A stretch of DNA of 64,000 nt from Dryocosmus kuriphilus (GCA_038277395.1 CM076195.1:18314327-18378326); one strand, 5' to 3'. Shown: positions 41,916 through 53,186, counted from the stretch's first letter. Made by a program: numbers and translations. Notes: a model not told the origin generated them from the letters alone.

Positions 41916-43965
41916 ATGGACGATCCAACAATAAACGTGGACAGATTGTGGGCGGAGACGACTGACGCTGTCGTGGGATGGGCGAGCTCGTTGATGGCTG
42001 AGGAGTTGCGAGATACTTTGAGTCATCTCAAACTTAGGGTGGAGGGCGAGGAGATGGCCATGCGTTGGCGCCTGGTGAAATTTCACCAGCATTGTCGGCG
42101 GATGCACGAGACGTGGGATGAGGAGGCAGAGTCCGATGAGTCTGCCGAATTCTCGCGTTTTAGAGGGACGCGTCATCCACGTACCTCGAGCACTCAGGCC
42201 CCTGCTCCCACCACAACGGAAGCAAGTGATGATGGTCGAGTTCAGGGGGCGTTTACAGGAGAACGGAGCCCTGAACCTCTTGATCTCTCACGCGGACCAA
42301 GTAAGAGCACCCCGGGGGTGACTTTCGCATTTCCGATCGCGAATTATACCACCTTGCCGCCTTCCAACCCACCGATGCCGTTCAGTACCCCTGTTAGTAG
42401 GTCCACTATGATCCCCAGATCTTTTCAGGGTTTAGCGCAGTCCACGGGTACTCGGATGACCTTCGCCAGAAGCGGGGGGACTTTGAGTAATAATGCGGAA
42501 CCTGGCGGACAAGCATATCCGTCCGAGAGTTTATTGGACCGCGATACCGAATTAGATGCCAGTTACGTTACGGCGGCGCATTTTAGCCAAAATCCATTTT
42601 GGGAGCAACATGGGCCAAATTGCGATCCATTTACGGTCAATAGAGATTCGTTTGAGAATGTAGGTAATCGAGCCAGTATCAGGGGTTCCTCTCCGCATGA
42701 AAGGGCAGAATTGCCGAGCCAATCCAGCTGTGGCAGAAATGCGAACATCCATAATATTGTGGCGAAATGGAACATAAGCTATAGCGGGAAGCGGGATAGT
42801 AGCGCGGAAGAGTTCCTTACCAGGGTGGAGGAGTGCCGTACCGGTAGTTCTCTAACCGATGGGGATCTTTTTAGGGCACTCCCGTTTCTGCTTAAACCAC
42901 CATCCCAATACTGGTATCGGTTCAATTGTAGTAAGTGGAAATCATGGGCCGAATTTGTTGTTGCCTTCAAGCGCAGATATGGCGGAATAAACTTCCAGAC
43001 GCGAGTAAGGGACGAGGGACGTCGTATAACCCAGGGCCAGGACGAGCTCATTGCTGATTATTTATTGAACATTCGTTTAATTTTTCAGCATTACGACCCT
43101 CCGATTTCCGAATATGAGCAACTGCAGCTCGCAATTAACAACTTACACCCGATATACCTCGGAGCTCTTCCGAAGTTGGACTATAAGTCCTTCGACGAGC
43201 TAGAGGAAGCGGGTGAAAGGTTCGAGGCATCTAGGGAAATTTCAAAAGCTTATCTACCCCCTCCCCCCTATCAAGGATAGCGTTCTGCCGGAGTTTTCGT
43301 ATAGGGCGAATCAAGGTCGGAAGCCTGAAGGAGTCGCGGCTGCGGAGGCCGAACTGTTGAGTCCGGCTAAGGGCCAAGAGACTAAGTCCGGAAACAATAA
43401 TTCCTCCGGCAGCAGTTCTACTCCTAGCGGAAACAAAAAGAAACCTAGAAATCGAGGCAAGGGCAGTAGTAAGAAGCCCAGTAGTGACGTGAGTCAGATG
43501 TCGACCGAGCCCGCGTCGACCGGCCAAGCAGGCAGTCAGTGTGCAGGAGTAAACTCCCCACTCGTGCCGCAGCAAAATGGGCCAAATAATCTTAATTATT
43601 TTCTTTCTTATTGGCCACCATACAGTTTTTGTCCAGGCTTTCCTCAGGCACCAATGGTGCCAGCTAGTCCCATTTATCCTTCGGTCGGTACCCAGGCCGC
43701 CTATGCACCCGGATCGCCGAGTGCAGCGGTGGGACCAGAACTGAAGAAGGCAGTTCCCTCAACGCGGTCCCCTCCTGTGTCCACTACCGCTAGTGCCACT
43801 AATAATAGGGAGATGCGTGGCGGTTGTTGGAACTACAAAGAACAAGGCCACAATCATCGCCTTTGTTCCAAACCTAAACAGGTTTTCTGCCACGCTTGTG
43901 GCGAACCCGGTCAGTACTCGAGGAGTTGCAGCGGATGCTCCGGACCCCGGCCGGGAAACGAGTAA
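41916..43965 (+). pseudogene. gag: Gypsy gag, copy 1 (one frameshift)
   Basis: ATG 41916 is the first in the long frame, after a leader with an 18-A run. A disordered Pro/Ser/Thr-rich region is followed by a retrotransposon gag/capsid domain from about residue 282: SSAEEFLTRVEECRTGSSLT, ALPFLLKPPSQYWYRF, FKRRYGG and QGQDELIADYLLNIR. A C tract at 43263-43268 (6 Cs; 5 in copy 2) shifts the frame. The second frame then runs to TAA 43963-43965 with a Lys-rich linker and two knuckles. Both knuckles are altered: CWNYKEQGHNHRLC has Tyr for the second Cys, and CHACGEPGQYSRSC has Gln for His. Gag packages the element RNA. Confidence 0.9.
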
Positions 43966-43985
43966 GGGTGAGTGACACTCGGGTC
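43953..43985 (+). promoter_or_regulatory. Candidate -1 ribosomal frameshift site (GGGAAAC)
   Basis: The heptamer G GGA AAC (43953-43959) is in the exact X-XXY-YYZ phase with the gag frame and lies 3 bases before the gag stop. The protease frame is -1 to gag and is open across the heptamer. About 10 bases downstream AGTGAC can pair with GTCACT over a short GC-rich loop. GGGAAAC is a proven slippery sequence in retroviruses. Copy 2 has the identical site (62317-62323). Confidence 0.75.
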
Positions 43986-44715
43986 CCGTCACTTCCCCCT
44001 CTCGTTATTAGGGCCCCTCAAATTCAGAAAGAGCAAGTCAATGCGGTGTTTGATGAGAGGCGGCTCTTTATTACAGTTAGAGTAGATGGCCAATCACTCT
44101 ATGGACTCTTCGATCCAGGCTCGTGCTGCACGTATGTGGGCAAGCCTGCTTTTGGAAAAATTTAGCGCTTTGTTAGATAGACTAGCTAACCAGATACGCC
44201 CGGGGATAATGTACCCAAACGGCGTTGTCGAGGAAACGGCCGGACAGGCCACATTACCGTTAGAGTTTTTAGGAATAAGAAAATTTTTATCTATTCGTTT
44301 TGTGCCGACTTTCGATTGTGAAGTTTTGTTCGGGCATGATTTTGCCGAACTATTTGATTTTGACGTTAGGTTTAAGGACAGGATATGGAGATTAGGTGAA
44401 GGGCAGTGGCGCTCTTATCAGGCCCACGAGATCGACTTGAGAACATCTCCGACGGAATCACTTCCGTTGTCGGAGGAGAGTGTCGTGGCCGAGGATCGCG
44501 CCCAGGGAGTATCGTATAGTCAAGCTTGCGCGGGGCTGAAAGAGCTCCAAGAAAGCGAGGCCCGGTATCTCGATAAGTTTCTTACGGAGAAAATACCGCC
44601 CATGCCGGTTAAGCTTCCCGCAACCAGTTTAACGAAGCACACCATTGATGTGCAGGGTCACCCTCCCATCAAGCAATGCCATAGGCGATTATCTCCCAAA
44701 GTGGGAGGCGTTTAG
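43956..44715 (+). pseudogene. pol: Gypsy protease, copy 1 (frameshifted)
   Basis: In the -1 frame the product reads SDTRVPSLPPLVIRAP, then LFITVRVDGQSLYGLFDPGS with CCTYVG. LFDPGS occupies the place of the usual D-T/S-G active site, so the Thr/Ser is Pro here, which may be disabling. Copy 1 has a 5-A tract (44156-44160) where copy 2 has 4, which gives an immediate stop. The second half (to 44715) continues in another frame through VLFGHDFAELFDFDVRFKDR to HRRLSPKVGGV. Both copies share the frame break near 44700-44712 that precedes RT. Confidence 0.85.
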
Positions 44716-46321
44716 AGAAGCAGCTCAGAAGCTCGAAGCGGAGGGAATAATTAGTCCTAGTGGGAGCGAATGGTGTAACCCGGTGGTCATGGTAAAGAAG
44801 TCGGACGGAGGGTATAGACTCTGTATCGACTTTAGAAAGTTAAATGAGGTCGCTAAAAAAGATGTCTATCCGATGCGGAATATCAATGAGATACTGGACA
44901 AACTCGCGTCGGCGCGTTACATTTCGAAGATTGACTTAAGTCAGGCGTTCCACCAGATTCCGTTGTCAGAGGAAAGCAAAGAGCTTACCGCTTTTCCGGT
45001 GCCAGGGAAGGGACTGTTCCACTACAATAGGATGCCCTTCGGGTTGTCGGGAGCACCGGCGAGCTTTCAGCGATTGCTAGACCGTTTGATAACTCCGGAA
45101 TTTGAACCTCATGCGTTCGCGTATATGGACGATATTATAGTAGTCAGCGAAACTTTTGAGGAACATACGCGTTGGTTAGGGAAGGTTCTAGATGCCGTCC
45201 TTAATGCCGGTCTTACCGTCAATCGTGAGAAGAGTGAGTTCGGATGCAGTCAGGTGCGGTATTTGGGTTACTTGGTGGATAGGACGGGAATGCACCCGGA
45301 TCCGGAGAAAGTAGAACCAATAACCAACTACCCGGCTCCTAAAAACTTACGCCAGCTTAGACGATTTCTGGGTATGGTTTCATGGTACAGGCGCTTCATC
45401 AAAGACTTTGCGAGAAAGGCTGAACCCCTGTACCAATTATTAAAGAAAAACCGACTGTACACATGGGGAGAAGACCAAGAGCAAGCCTTCCAAGCCTTGA
45501 AGAACGCTCTGGTAACCGCACCCACTCTATCGAGACCCGATTTCAGTCTACCGTTTGTTCTGCAAACCGACGCGAGCGGTACCGGTTTGGGAGCTGTCCT
45601 GACACAAGAACAGAATGGAGAGGAGCACGTTGTCGCTTTCGCAAGTCGTGCGATGCAAGGGGCAGAGAAAAATTATACGGTGACCGAACAAGAGTGTTTG
45701 GCTGTGGTTTGGGCCGTAGAAAAGTTCAGGCCCTACTTGGAAGGGTACCACTTTACAGTGATCACCGACCACAGCAGTCTGAAGTGGCTATACCATTTGA
45801 GGGACCCCACAGGTCGCTTGGGTAGGTGGGCTTTAAGACTGCTGCAGTACGACTTTGAAATTCGACACAGAAAAGGTGCTTTACACCATGTCCCGGACGC
45901 TCTGTCTAGAATTTTCGAACTCACACCCGAAATGGTAAACACGATCGGGGAGACTGATGACCTCTGGTTCACCCGCAGAACTAAGTTGGTCCAAGAGATG
46001 CCGTATCAGTTCCCAGATTGGAAGATGGAGGACGGGCGTTTATACTGCCATCGTCCTGATCGTCTTACCGATCCTCTGTTGCCGGATTTAGAGGCGTGGA
46101 AGTTAGTGCTGCCCTTGGAGCTTAGAAGTCAAGCCATGAATGAGGCGCACGACACCCACACCTCGGGTCACCTAGGTATAGATAAGACTTTTCAACGTCT
46201 GTCGTTGCTCTACTATTGGCCCGGCATGTTCAAGGACGTGGCGACCCATGTCCGTTCTTGCGAAACCTGCCAGAGAATGAAGGTGGAACAGGCAGGTGCT
46301 ATAGGCCTTATGGGTAAATGA
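44700..46321 (+). pseudogene. pol: Gypsy reverse transcriptase, RNase H and integrase zinc domain, copy 1
   Basis: Open from about 44700 to TGA 46319-46321. RT blocks: SDGGYRLCIDFRKLN, SKIDLSQAFHQIPL (first Asp), MPFGLSGAPASFQRLL, FAYMDDIIVVS (YMDD). RNase H: LQTDASGTGLGAVLTQ, EQECLAVVWAVEKFR, TDHSSLKWL. The integrase HH-CC domain follows (HDTHTSGHLGIDKTFQR ... CETCQRMK). The catalytic residues I can check are present. The TGA interrupts the polyprotein between the zinc domain and the integrase core. The frame-initial segment overlaps protease in a different frame, showing the upstream indel. Confidence 0.92.
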
Positions 46322-47392
46322 GTGATCGAGCAGCCTTGGTCGGTGGTAGCGGCTGATATTATGGGCCCGCTCCCACCTGGCCGCGCAGGGAATCACTACG
46401 TTCTGGTATTCCAGGACATGTTTACCAAGTGGATCGAGGTCCTGCCCCTGAGAAAAGCAAATGCCGTTAGTCTACAAAAAGCGTTCGAGGACACGATTGT
46501 GTTTAGATGGGGAACTCCCGAAGTATTGTTCACCGATAATGGCACCGAGTTCGTGAACAAGCTAATTTCTAGGGCCGCGTCGGAACTGGGAATCAGACAC
46601 TCGACTACCCCACCGTACCACGCGCAAGCGAATCCGGTGGAGAGGGTAAATCGAGTGCTGAAAACCATGATATCGTCCTTTGTAGAAGGGGATCATCGTA
46701 ATTGGGATAAGCATCTCCCAGATTTCCGATTTGCGTATAATACGGCCGTGCATAGTTCCAGTCGTGTGTCGCCAGCGCTCTTGAATTTCGGTCGAGAGCC
46801 TAGACTGGCTAAATCGCTGAGAAAGCAAGAAGAGGGAGTACCTGAGATTGTGCCGTTAGCTGTTGAGGAATGGGAGGATAGAATTAAGAGACTACCGGCC
46901 CTCAGAGATTTAGTAGCGCACCATCTGGATCTAACGTCAGACCGGCAAGCGAAATATTACAACCGCCACCGTCGCGACGTTAGATACAGAATAGGGGATA
47001 TCGTTTGGCGGCGTACCCATGTCCTGTCTTCTGCGGTTAATTACATTGCGAGTAAACTGTCCCCTAAATATGCGGGGCCATATAGAGTAGTAAAAGTGAT
47101 CTCTCCGGTGGTATACGAGGTTCAAGACGAGTCGCGGGTGGTTGAAAAAGCTCATGTAAAGGACCTGAAACACTATTGGTCGGTGGATCCTAGCCTTATT
47201 AATGGGGATCATTCCTTGCAGTCCGGTGACCAGGAGGAGAATCCCCTGCTTTCGATCAACGCCAATCCAGGCCAATGTCCGCCTGAGGACCCGGGCCCCT
47301 CGCCGCCAGCCGCCAAGGCCGATAACGAGGGAGTTCAGGATGGGTCCATGGGGCGATCCTGCGCCGGCTGTGAGCTCGCCCGCGCAGTTTAG
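46322..47392 (+). pseudogene. pol: Gypsy integrase core and C-terminal domain, copy 1
   Basis: In the same frame as the preceding segment, right after TGA. The core shows VVAADIMGPLPPGRAGNHY (Asp), LFTDNGTEFVNKL (Asp) and ANPVERVNRVLKTMI (Glu), then NTAVHSSSRVSPALLNFGREP. The C-terminal part has YRIGDIVWRR, SPKYAGPYRVVKVISPVVYE and VHVKDLKHYW-like residues, followed by a Pro-rich tail. I see no chromodomain. The core triad is intact; only the TGA separates it from the zinc domain. Confidence 0.92.
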
Positions 47393-47445
47393 TTTCGAAA
47401 CCGTTTTGCCGTGTTAGTTTGTAAGCCATTTGCCGTATTAATTAT

Positions 47446-47697
47446 GTATAGGTTAGGATTAGTTGTGTACAGTTTAGGATTAGTTATGTACAGTTTAGGA
47501 TTAGTTATGTACAGTTTGGGATTAGTTATGTACAGTTTAGGATTAGTTATGTACAGCTTAGGATTAGTTATGTACAGCTTAGAATTAGTTATGTACAGCT
47601 TAGAATTAGTAATGTACAGCTTAGGATTAGCCACGTACAGCTTAGGATTAGTAAGGTATAGTCTAGGGTTAGTTGAGTACAGTTTAGGATTAGTGGT
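47446..47697 (+). repeat. 12 x 21-bp minisatellite in Gypsy 3' region
   Basis: Twelve units of the form GTACAGTTTAGGATTAGTTAT with 0-5 changes each, with no spacer. Because 21 is a multiple of 3 and units lack stops in some frames, both strands show long frames (47411-47707 plus, 47389-47703 minus). I regard neither as a gene. Confidence 0.95.
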
Positions 47698-48065
47698 GTT
47701 CATTTGAGTTCGTCCGTGTGATAGATAGTAAGCTAAAATCAGGACTCAGATCCGTTAGGGTGCCGCCAAACCTTTGCGTTTTGAGAAAATTTAGGGAATA
47801 GGTTTGTTTCTGAACATTTTCATATTCATACCCTCACTGATAGTCGCGTTTCGCTGGGGACTCCATTGCTAGGGCCTCATTCCCTCTTGCCTACTTTAAA
47901 TCCTTACCCCAAGCAAGTAGGCCGCGGAGTTTATAGAACAGGTCGAATCGAAATAAGGCCAAAGCTCTCACTCTCTAAACATTCGCGAGTAGAATTACCG
48001 TAAGAATTTTAAAAAGGAGATCGGATTGCTGACGCCTGCCGGTTCAGAACCCCAGCTGTCAGTCT
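47698..48065 (+). other. Gypsy 3' untranslated region
   Basis: Between the minisatellite and the polypurine/G tract there is no long frame and no env-like gene. Confidence 0.6.
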
Positions 48066-48085
48066 GGGGGGGGGGGGGGGGTGTT
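48066..48085 (+). other. Gypsy polypurine (G17) tract
   Basis: A run of 17 Gs (48066-48082) followed by TGT lies directly before the 3' LTR TGTAACG (48086). A pure G tract is an unusual form of the plus-strand primer site. Confidence 0.7.
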
Positions 48086-49621
48086 GTAACGTGGTGAAAC
48101 CCACCACGTTGGGGATCCTCTCCCCAGGCCGATACATAATAATAATTTATTGAAAACTTTAATTGGGGGTTATAAGAAGGGTAGGATGGCCAGAAAGGAA
48201 CTCACCGGCGTAAGAGGTAAAAAGGGATATGAATGTGTGAGTGTGAATGATAGTCTGGTAATTCTCGAATTCCTTTTTTTTATGTACTATGATTTACCTG
48301 ATGTATTATGTAGAATTGTAAAGACGGGGGGGGGGGGGGGGGGGGGGGGGGGGGTCGGTGATGGCTGGAGGATCTGCCTGCACCCCGCTAGCCCGGACCT
48401 CACCGCTGACAGATGACCACCAGAAAGATAAGTTCCACTTCACTATCCCGCACGTCGCACTGTGTCGCCCGGCACTCCGAATCCCGCACCTCGCACTACA
48501 TGTCACTACGTATACACCACTACCGTTCACTTGAGGGGAGGAGATTTCCCGCAATGGAAATCCGCACCTGTCAGATCTGCAGTGCCACAGCGAAGAGAGA
48601 ACCGGGTATGATACCGACGAGATGGAAGTAATATAGTTCGGAGGGCAGCACCTGTCGGACTGGAAATTGGCGCGTAGAGAGACGCTACTCACGCAGGGAG
48701 AAAGCGGAGCAGCGTCAGTTCCGATTTGGCCATCGTACAAGTTGAGTGCTGACAGTTTTCTGGTTGCAGTTTAGCGGAAATTTCAGCGGAACAGTCCAAG
48801 ATGACTCCAAGGGGAAGCAGGTAGGCCAAAGGCAATATCGATCTTCTCTCCTCTTGTTTTTCTAGTTTGCTTCGTTTCGATATTTCGTGGTTTTTATTTT
48901 TCGTGCAATTTTGTTTTTGAGAAAGTAACTTGCGATGAATGTAGAGTCAGTGCGAGTGAGCAGCCGTGGTTAAGATTTTCAGGCCATGCGCCATTTCTGA
49001 AAAGTGTCCGCGTCGCCGGACTTTGTTCTACTGTCGCGACCTTTTAGTCTAGTAAGCACAAATTGCCGTAATAAGTTTTGTTGGTTGTTCATTGCCGGTT
49101 ATTTTGATGTAATTTCGATATAAAAAAAAAAAAAAAAATGAGACTGCCGTGTAAATTGCCGTAAGTAATTACTGTAGCGATTCATACGTTTATGATTTTT
49201 CTTCGCTTTTTTGAATTATTATAATTTCGATCTCTTGTAACTGTTCACATCACTTTTAACCAATTCTTTAATAAACCGTTGTGCTTTTCTATTTTACAAT
49301 AATTTGCTGAGTAATGATTTTTCAATTCTGTTTCTGATTCGTTTCGACACCCCCACCAAATCCCTCTCCTTTAGAGCTAGCGCGGGATTAAGTGGATTTG
49401 CCATTTCGTGGGAGTGATTTCGAGAAGTACCTTTTTTTGGGTTTTTGTGTTCTCTGAGCGACACCTTTTTTTTTTTTTTTTGGGGTGTCTGGCGCCCAAG
49501 TAGCATTACAAATTTTCTTCCTTTTTGACTTGGAAAATTTTATTAGCGGACACGTAGGGTAAGCGGAATCTTATGGCGGTACTACGAGCCTCAAGTCCCA
49601 AGGGGTAAGTATTATCGTTAT
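48086..49621 (+). repeat. Gypsy 3' LTR, copy 1
   Basis: About 1,536 bp. Near-identical to the 5' LTR apart from a ~140-bp deletion after GGAAATCCGC (48560), longer homopolymers (29 Gs at 48326-48354; a longer T run near 49467) and its terminus TCGTTAT. AAGAT follows as target duplication. Confidence 0.9.
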
Positions 49622-50867
49622 AAGATATAATTAAAATTTAAGTTCCCTTCCATACAGTAAAATTGTAAAATATCTCTGACCATGATGACAATAAAGTACT
49701 AGACACAAAAATTACAAACGCATAAAAGATTAAATGTTATTTGCGCCACCTGGAATAAATTTATGTATAGCTGGATCTGAAATTAAGAAACCAATATTTT
49801 CTGTTAGTAGATAAGTATATCTCGTGACTGAAGGAAGGATTGAAATAAAAAATTAAAATTTGAATTTTTTGGCAGAGTTGTATGCAAAACAGTACAATTT
49901 TTGGTACAATTTGCACTACGTTTAGCTCTGTAAAATAAGTTGCAAAACTAAAGAAAACCTTCGTTCAATCACTAGTCAATCCTATTCTGAAGTGTGTAAA
50001 ATTTCAATAAGATCGGTGTATTAGTTTTTGAGAAATCGTACCCACCAACTTCAAAAATAGTGTTTTTAGAAAGAATCGATTAAAGTTAGTAGGAATAAAA
50101 TGAAGAAAAAATTTTTTTAAACTAACTTATCAGGGGAATTAAATTTTTCTTAAAATTTACTATTGTTAAATATAAAAATTTAAATCAGAAAATTTAAATT
50201 TTAAAAAATTAATTTTTTTTAACTTACTTATTAGGGGAATTTCCAAAGGCTCTCTCTCCTAGATTTTTACTTCGATCGACTTGAAACTTTGTAAAAATAT
50301 TCTGTGTACATAAAATAAACAATCTGAAAAAAAAGGAAAATACAAAAAGAAAAATTAAATTTTGTTTACGATGAAAATTTCCAATACTGCATTTTTATTA
50401 CTGTAAATACTTACCTAGCATTCCCAAATATTTAACATTCAGTGAAAGCACAAAAATTAATAGACTAATGTTTTTCTGCTAAAAACCAAAACTGTCAACA
50501 ATTGCATAACCTCACACCTCACAAGCAAAACACGAAACTTGTCATCAATAATATCGCTAGGTGGACTTCAACTATATCACGTAAATTCTTATTTCGCATC
50601 TCCGAATTTTAATAAAACTTTTAATTGTGCTTTATTTATTTTATTTTATTTTTTTTACAATAAACAACTTTAATTACGAAGATGTATATTTTTTGATGGG
50701 CAACTTGACTCACTATGTCACTATCATCTGTTGCACATATGACAATCGATCATGGCGGCAACCAATAAAAAGCCTACAGTTCAAAAATTACTTTTTTCAT
50801 TTGTTGCATTTGCCGCCATTTTTATACATGCAACAACCCTATGACCGGCTCTAAATGGTTCTTACGG
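49622..50867. repeat. Outer end of palindrome right arm
   Basis: Reverse complement of 33122-34362, continuing the arm interrupted by Gypsy. It includes the mirrored candidate intron (acceptor CTGAAAAAAAAGG side near 50323) and the terminal hairpin. No TNPO3 exon lies in this part. Confidence 0.85.
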
Positions 50868-50873
50868 TATATA

Positions 50874-50946
<73 letters not shown>

Positions 50947-51531
50947 TCAAATACTTTCTGTTCTCAAATTTTACCCTCCATTGTTTTCAAATATACTTTT
51001 AAACGAATCTCCTTTTTAATTACCCCAATCAAGTTAAGTTTTATAATAAAATTTGAATGATTCGTAACCTTTTGCTCTTGGACTCTCGAACAATTTATGT
51101 TCCGTTTTCATAAACTTTTTGACCTGATCCCTGCAAAAGACCATTGATTACATAAATTATTATCTATTTTGTTTTGCATTAACTAAATACTTCTTTCGAG
51201 TTTATTTTTATTTTTGTTAAAAATTATGTTAGTTAAGATTTAATATAACAATGTCGATTTACGTAGTATTTTTGCCTAAATTAAATCTACATAATTTCGC
51301 TTGAATTTCAATTTTGCATTAATTATTAATTATTTAATAATAATTAATATTAAGTTGCTATGTAGGCTAATAAATAAATCGAGGACCGAAAATGTGATTC
51401 ATTTGATCACGTTCTTACATCGTGTAAGTGGAAACTGGGAACTCAATGAAACAAAGGGTTTCTTAAGCCACAAAGAAAAACTCTAAAGAATGTAGATATA
51501 AACATCCTCTGATATCACTCTGCTGTGTGGG
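50868..51531 (-). repeat. BEL/Pao right LTR, outer part
   Basis: Resumes with TA repeats and matches 25967-26571 (AAATACTTTCTGTTCTCAAA, CTTTTGCTCTTGGACTCTCG, AATCGAGGACCGAAAATGTG, CACTCTGCTGTGTGGG). It ends at the junction 51531/51532 instead of continuing to TGTTACGG. Confidence 0.85.
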
Positions 51532-51533
51532 AC
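51532..51533. other. Tandem duplication junction
   Basis: CTGCTGTGTGGG of the BEL/Pao LTR joins CAAATGCAACCAATG of the palindrome arm (33177). No shared sequence longer than a base or two is visible at the joint. Confidence 0.85.
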
Positions 51534-52736
51534 AAATGCAACCAATGAAAAAAGTAATTTTTGAACTGTAGGCTTTTCATTGGTTGCCGCCATGATCGAT
51601 TGTCATATGTGCAACAGATGATAGTGACATAGTGAGTCAAGTTGCCCATCAAAAATATACAACTTCGTAATTAAAGTTGTTTATTGTAAAAAAAATAAAA
51701 TAAAATAAATAAAGCACAATTAAAAGTTTATTAAAATTCGGAGATGCGAAATAAGAATTTACGTGATATAGTTGAAGTCCACCTAGCGATTTTATTGATG
51801 ACAAGTTTCGTGTTTTGCTTGTGAGGTGTGAGGTTATGCAATTGTTGACAGTTTTGGTTTTTAGCAGAAAAACATTAGTCTATTAATTTTTGTGCTTTCA
51901 CTGAATGTTAAATATTTGGGAATGCTAGGTAAGTATTTACAGTAATAAAAATGCAGTATTGGAAATTTTCATCGTAAACAAAATTTAATTTTTCTTTTTG
52001 TATTTTCCTTTTTTTTCAGATTGTTTATTTTATGTACACAGAATATTTTTACAAAGTTTCAAGTCGATCGAAGTAAGAATCTAGGAGAGAGAGCCTTTGG
52101 AAATTCCCCTAATAAGTAAGTTAAAAAAAAATTAATTTTTAAAAATTTAAATTTTCTGATTTAAATTTTTACACTTAACAATAGTAAATTTTAAGAAAAA
52201 TTTAATTCCCCTGATAAGTTAGTTAAAAAAAATTTTTCTTCGTTTTATTCCTACTAACTTTAATCGATTCTTTCTAAAAACACTATTTTTGAAGTTGGTG
52301 GGTACGATTTCTCAAAAACTAATACACGGATCTTATTGAAATTTTACACACTTCAGAATAGGATTGACTAGTGATTGAACGAAGGTTTTCTTTCGTTTTG
52401 CAACTTATTTTACAAAGCTAAACGTAGTGCAAATTGTACCAAAAATTGTACTGTTTTGCATACAACTCTGCCAAAAAATTCAAATTTTAATTTTTTTATT
52501 TAAATCCTTCGTTCAGTCACGAGATATACTTATCTACTAACAGAAAATATTGGTTTTTTAATTTCAGATCCAGCTATACATACATTTATTTCAGGTGGCG
52601 CAAATAACATTTAATCTTTTATGCGTTTGTAATTTTTGTGTCTAGTACTTTATTGTCATCACGGTCAGAGATATTTTACAATTTTACTGTATGGAAGGGA
52701 ACTTAAATTTTTAATTATATTCTTAAATTCTGACAG

Positions 52737-53186
52737 CTTGGTCTTGTGGAGGACGTCAGTGGTGGAGAAGAATTTGCCGACTTCAGAACGCGAGTCTCGG
52801 AACTAAGCAAGGATATCGTATTCGTTATCGGAAGTAGTCACTGCAGTAGTAGTCACTGAAGTAGTCCTTACACTGACTGCAGAAGAATCCGGGGATCAAA
52901 CGACACCCACTTGCGATTCGACAGAAGCTTCCCTATTCGTCATGCAAGCAGTGGCAAAGAATATTTCGCCGTTAGTACTTTTCTCAAAACTTTATCTACA
53001 ATTTCTAATTGTACATCATTTATATTTTTATATCCCTCATTGTGTGTACGGAAGAATTAACTTAAAGCTGCAGTTCGCATTTTAGAGAAGAGAGCGAGGT
53101 GGTTCGAAAGGTGTTGGAAGCTACTCTGAATTTGACGGAGAATATGCAGTGCGACACACAAGTTGGAGAGCTATGTGAATGGATCG
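52737..53186 (+). pseudogene. TNPO3-like: Transportin-3 exon pair, unit A, second 18-kb copy
   Basis: Same as 34376-34825: exon a 52737-52970 with the in-frame TGA from the AGTAGTCACTG duplication, exon b 53086-53186. Splice-site bases are unchanged. Confidence 0.7.

Larger units (their letters stand above)
39752..49621 (+). mobile_element. Ty3/Gypsy LTR retrotransposon, copy 1 (complete structure, inactive)
   Basis: 5' LTR 39752-41424, primer-binding site 41431, gag, protease, RT/RNase H, integrase, polypurine/G tract, 3' LTR 48086-49621. The 5 bases AAGAT flank it (39747-39751 and 49622-49626), interrupting palindrome-arm sequence that is continuous on the left arm (near 34350-34362). No env-like gene follows integrase. 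Frameshifts in gag, protease and before RT, plus a stop inside integrase, make it inactive. Confidence 0.92.
33122..50867. mobile_element. Giant palindromic (long-TIR) element carrying TNPO3 exon copies
   Basis: Its ends are inverted: CCGTAAGAACCATTTAGAGC at 33122 and the reverse complement ending CTTACGG at 50867, both flanked by TA repeats. The left arm runs 33122 to about 36883. The right arm runs about 37058-39751 and continues at 49622-50867 after an inserted Gypsy element. Arms are near-identical in long stretches but differ by indels. Within each arm two tandem ~1.2-1.4-kb units (starting at CTAGGAGAGAGA, 33724 and 34942) hold two TNPO3-like exons each. No transposase is encoded, so it would need one in trans. 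The target looks like TA, as for several DNA transposon families, but this cannot be told apart inside a TA microsatellite. Alternatively it is an inverted duplication of a genomic segment that happens to end there. Confidence 0.8.
25084..51531 (-). mobile_element. BEL/Pao LTR retrotransposon on minus strand, interrupted in its right LTR
   Basis: Coding sequence (gag at right, pol at left) reads on the minus strand from 32165 to 26791. Matching LTRs flank it: 25084-26765 and 32274 onward. The right LTR matches the left to the (TA)n tract at 33121. There the palindromic element 33122-50867 intervenes, and LTR sequence resumes at 50868 with TA repeats and continues to 51531 (compare 25967-26571). 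The last ~190 bp of the right LTR are missing because the tandem-duplication junction falls there. Stops and frameshifts make it inactive. Confidence 0.85.

Noticed and set aside
47389..47707. Possible env-like or repeat protein, and CRISPR-like regular repeat
   Set aside because: A 21-bp minisatellite without spacers; open on both strands only because units lack stops.
33122..50867. Maverick/Polinton or viral element
   Set aside because: No polymerase, integrase, ATPase or capsid genes lie in the arms; the only enzymes belong to the inserted Gypsy.
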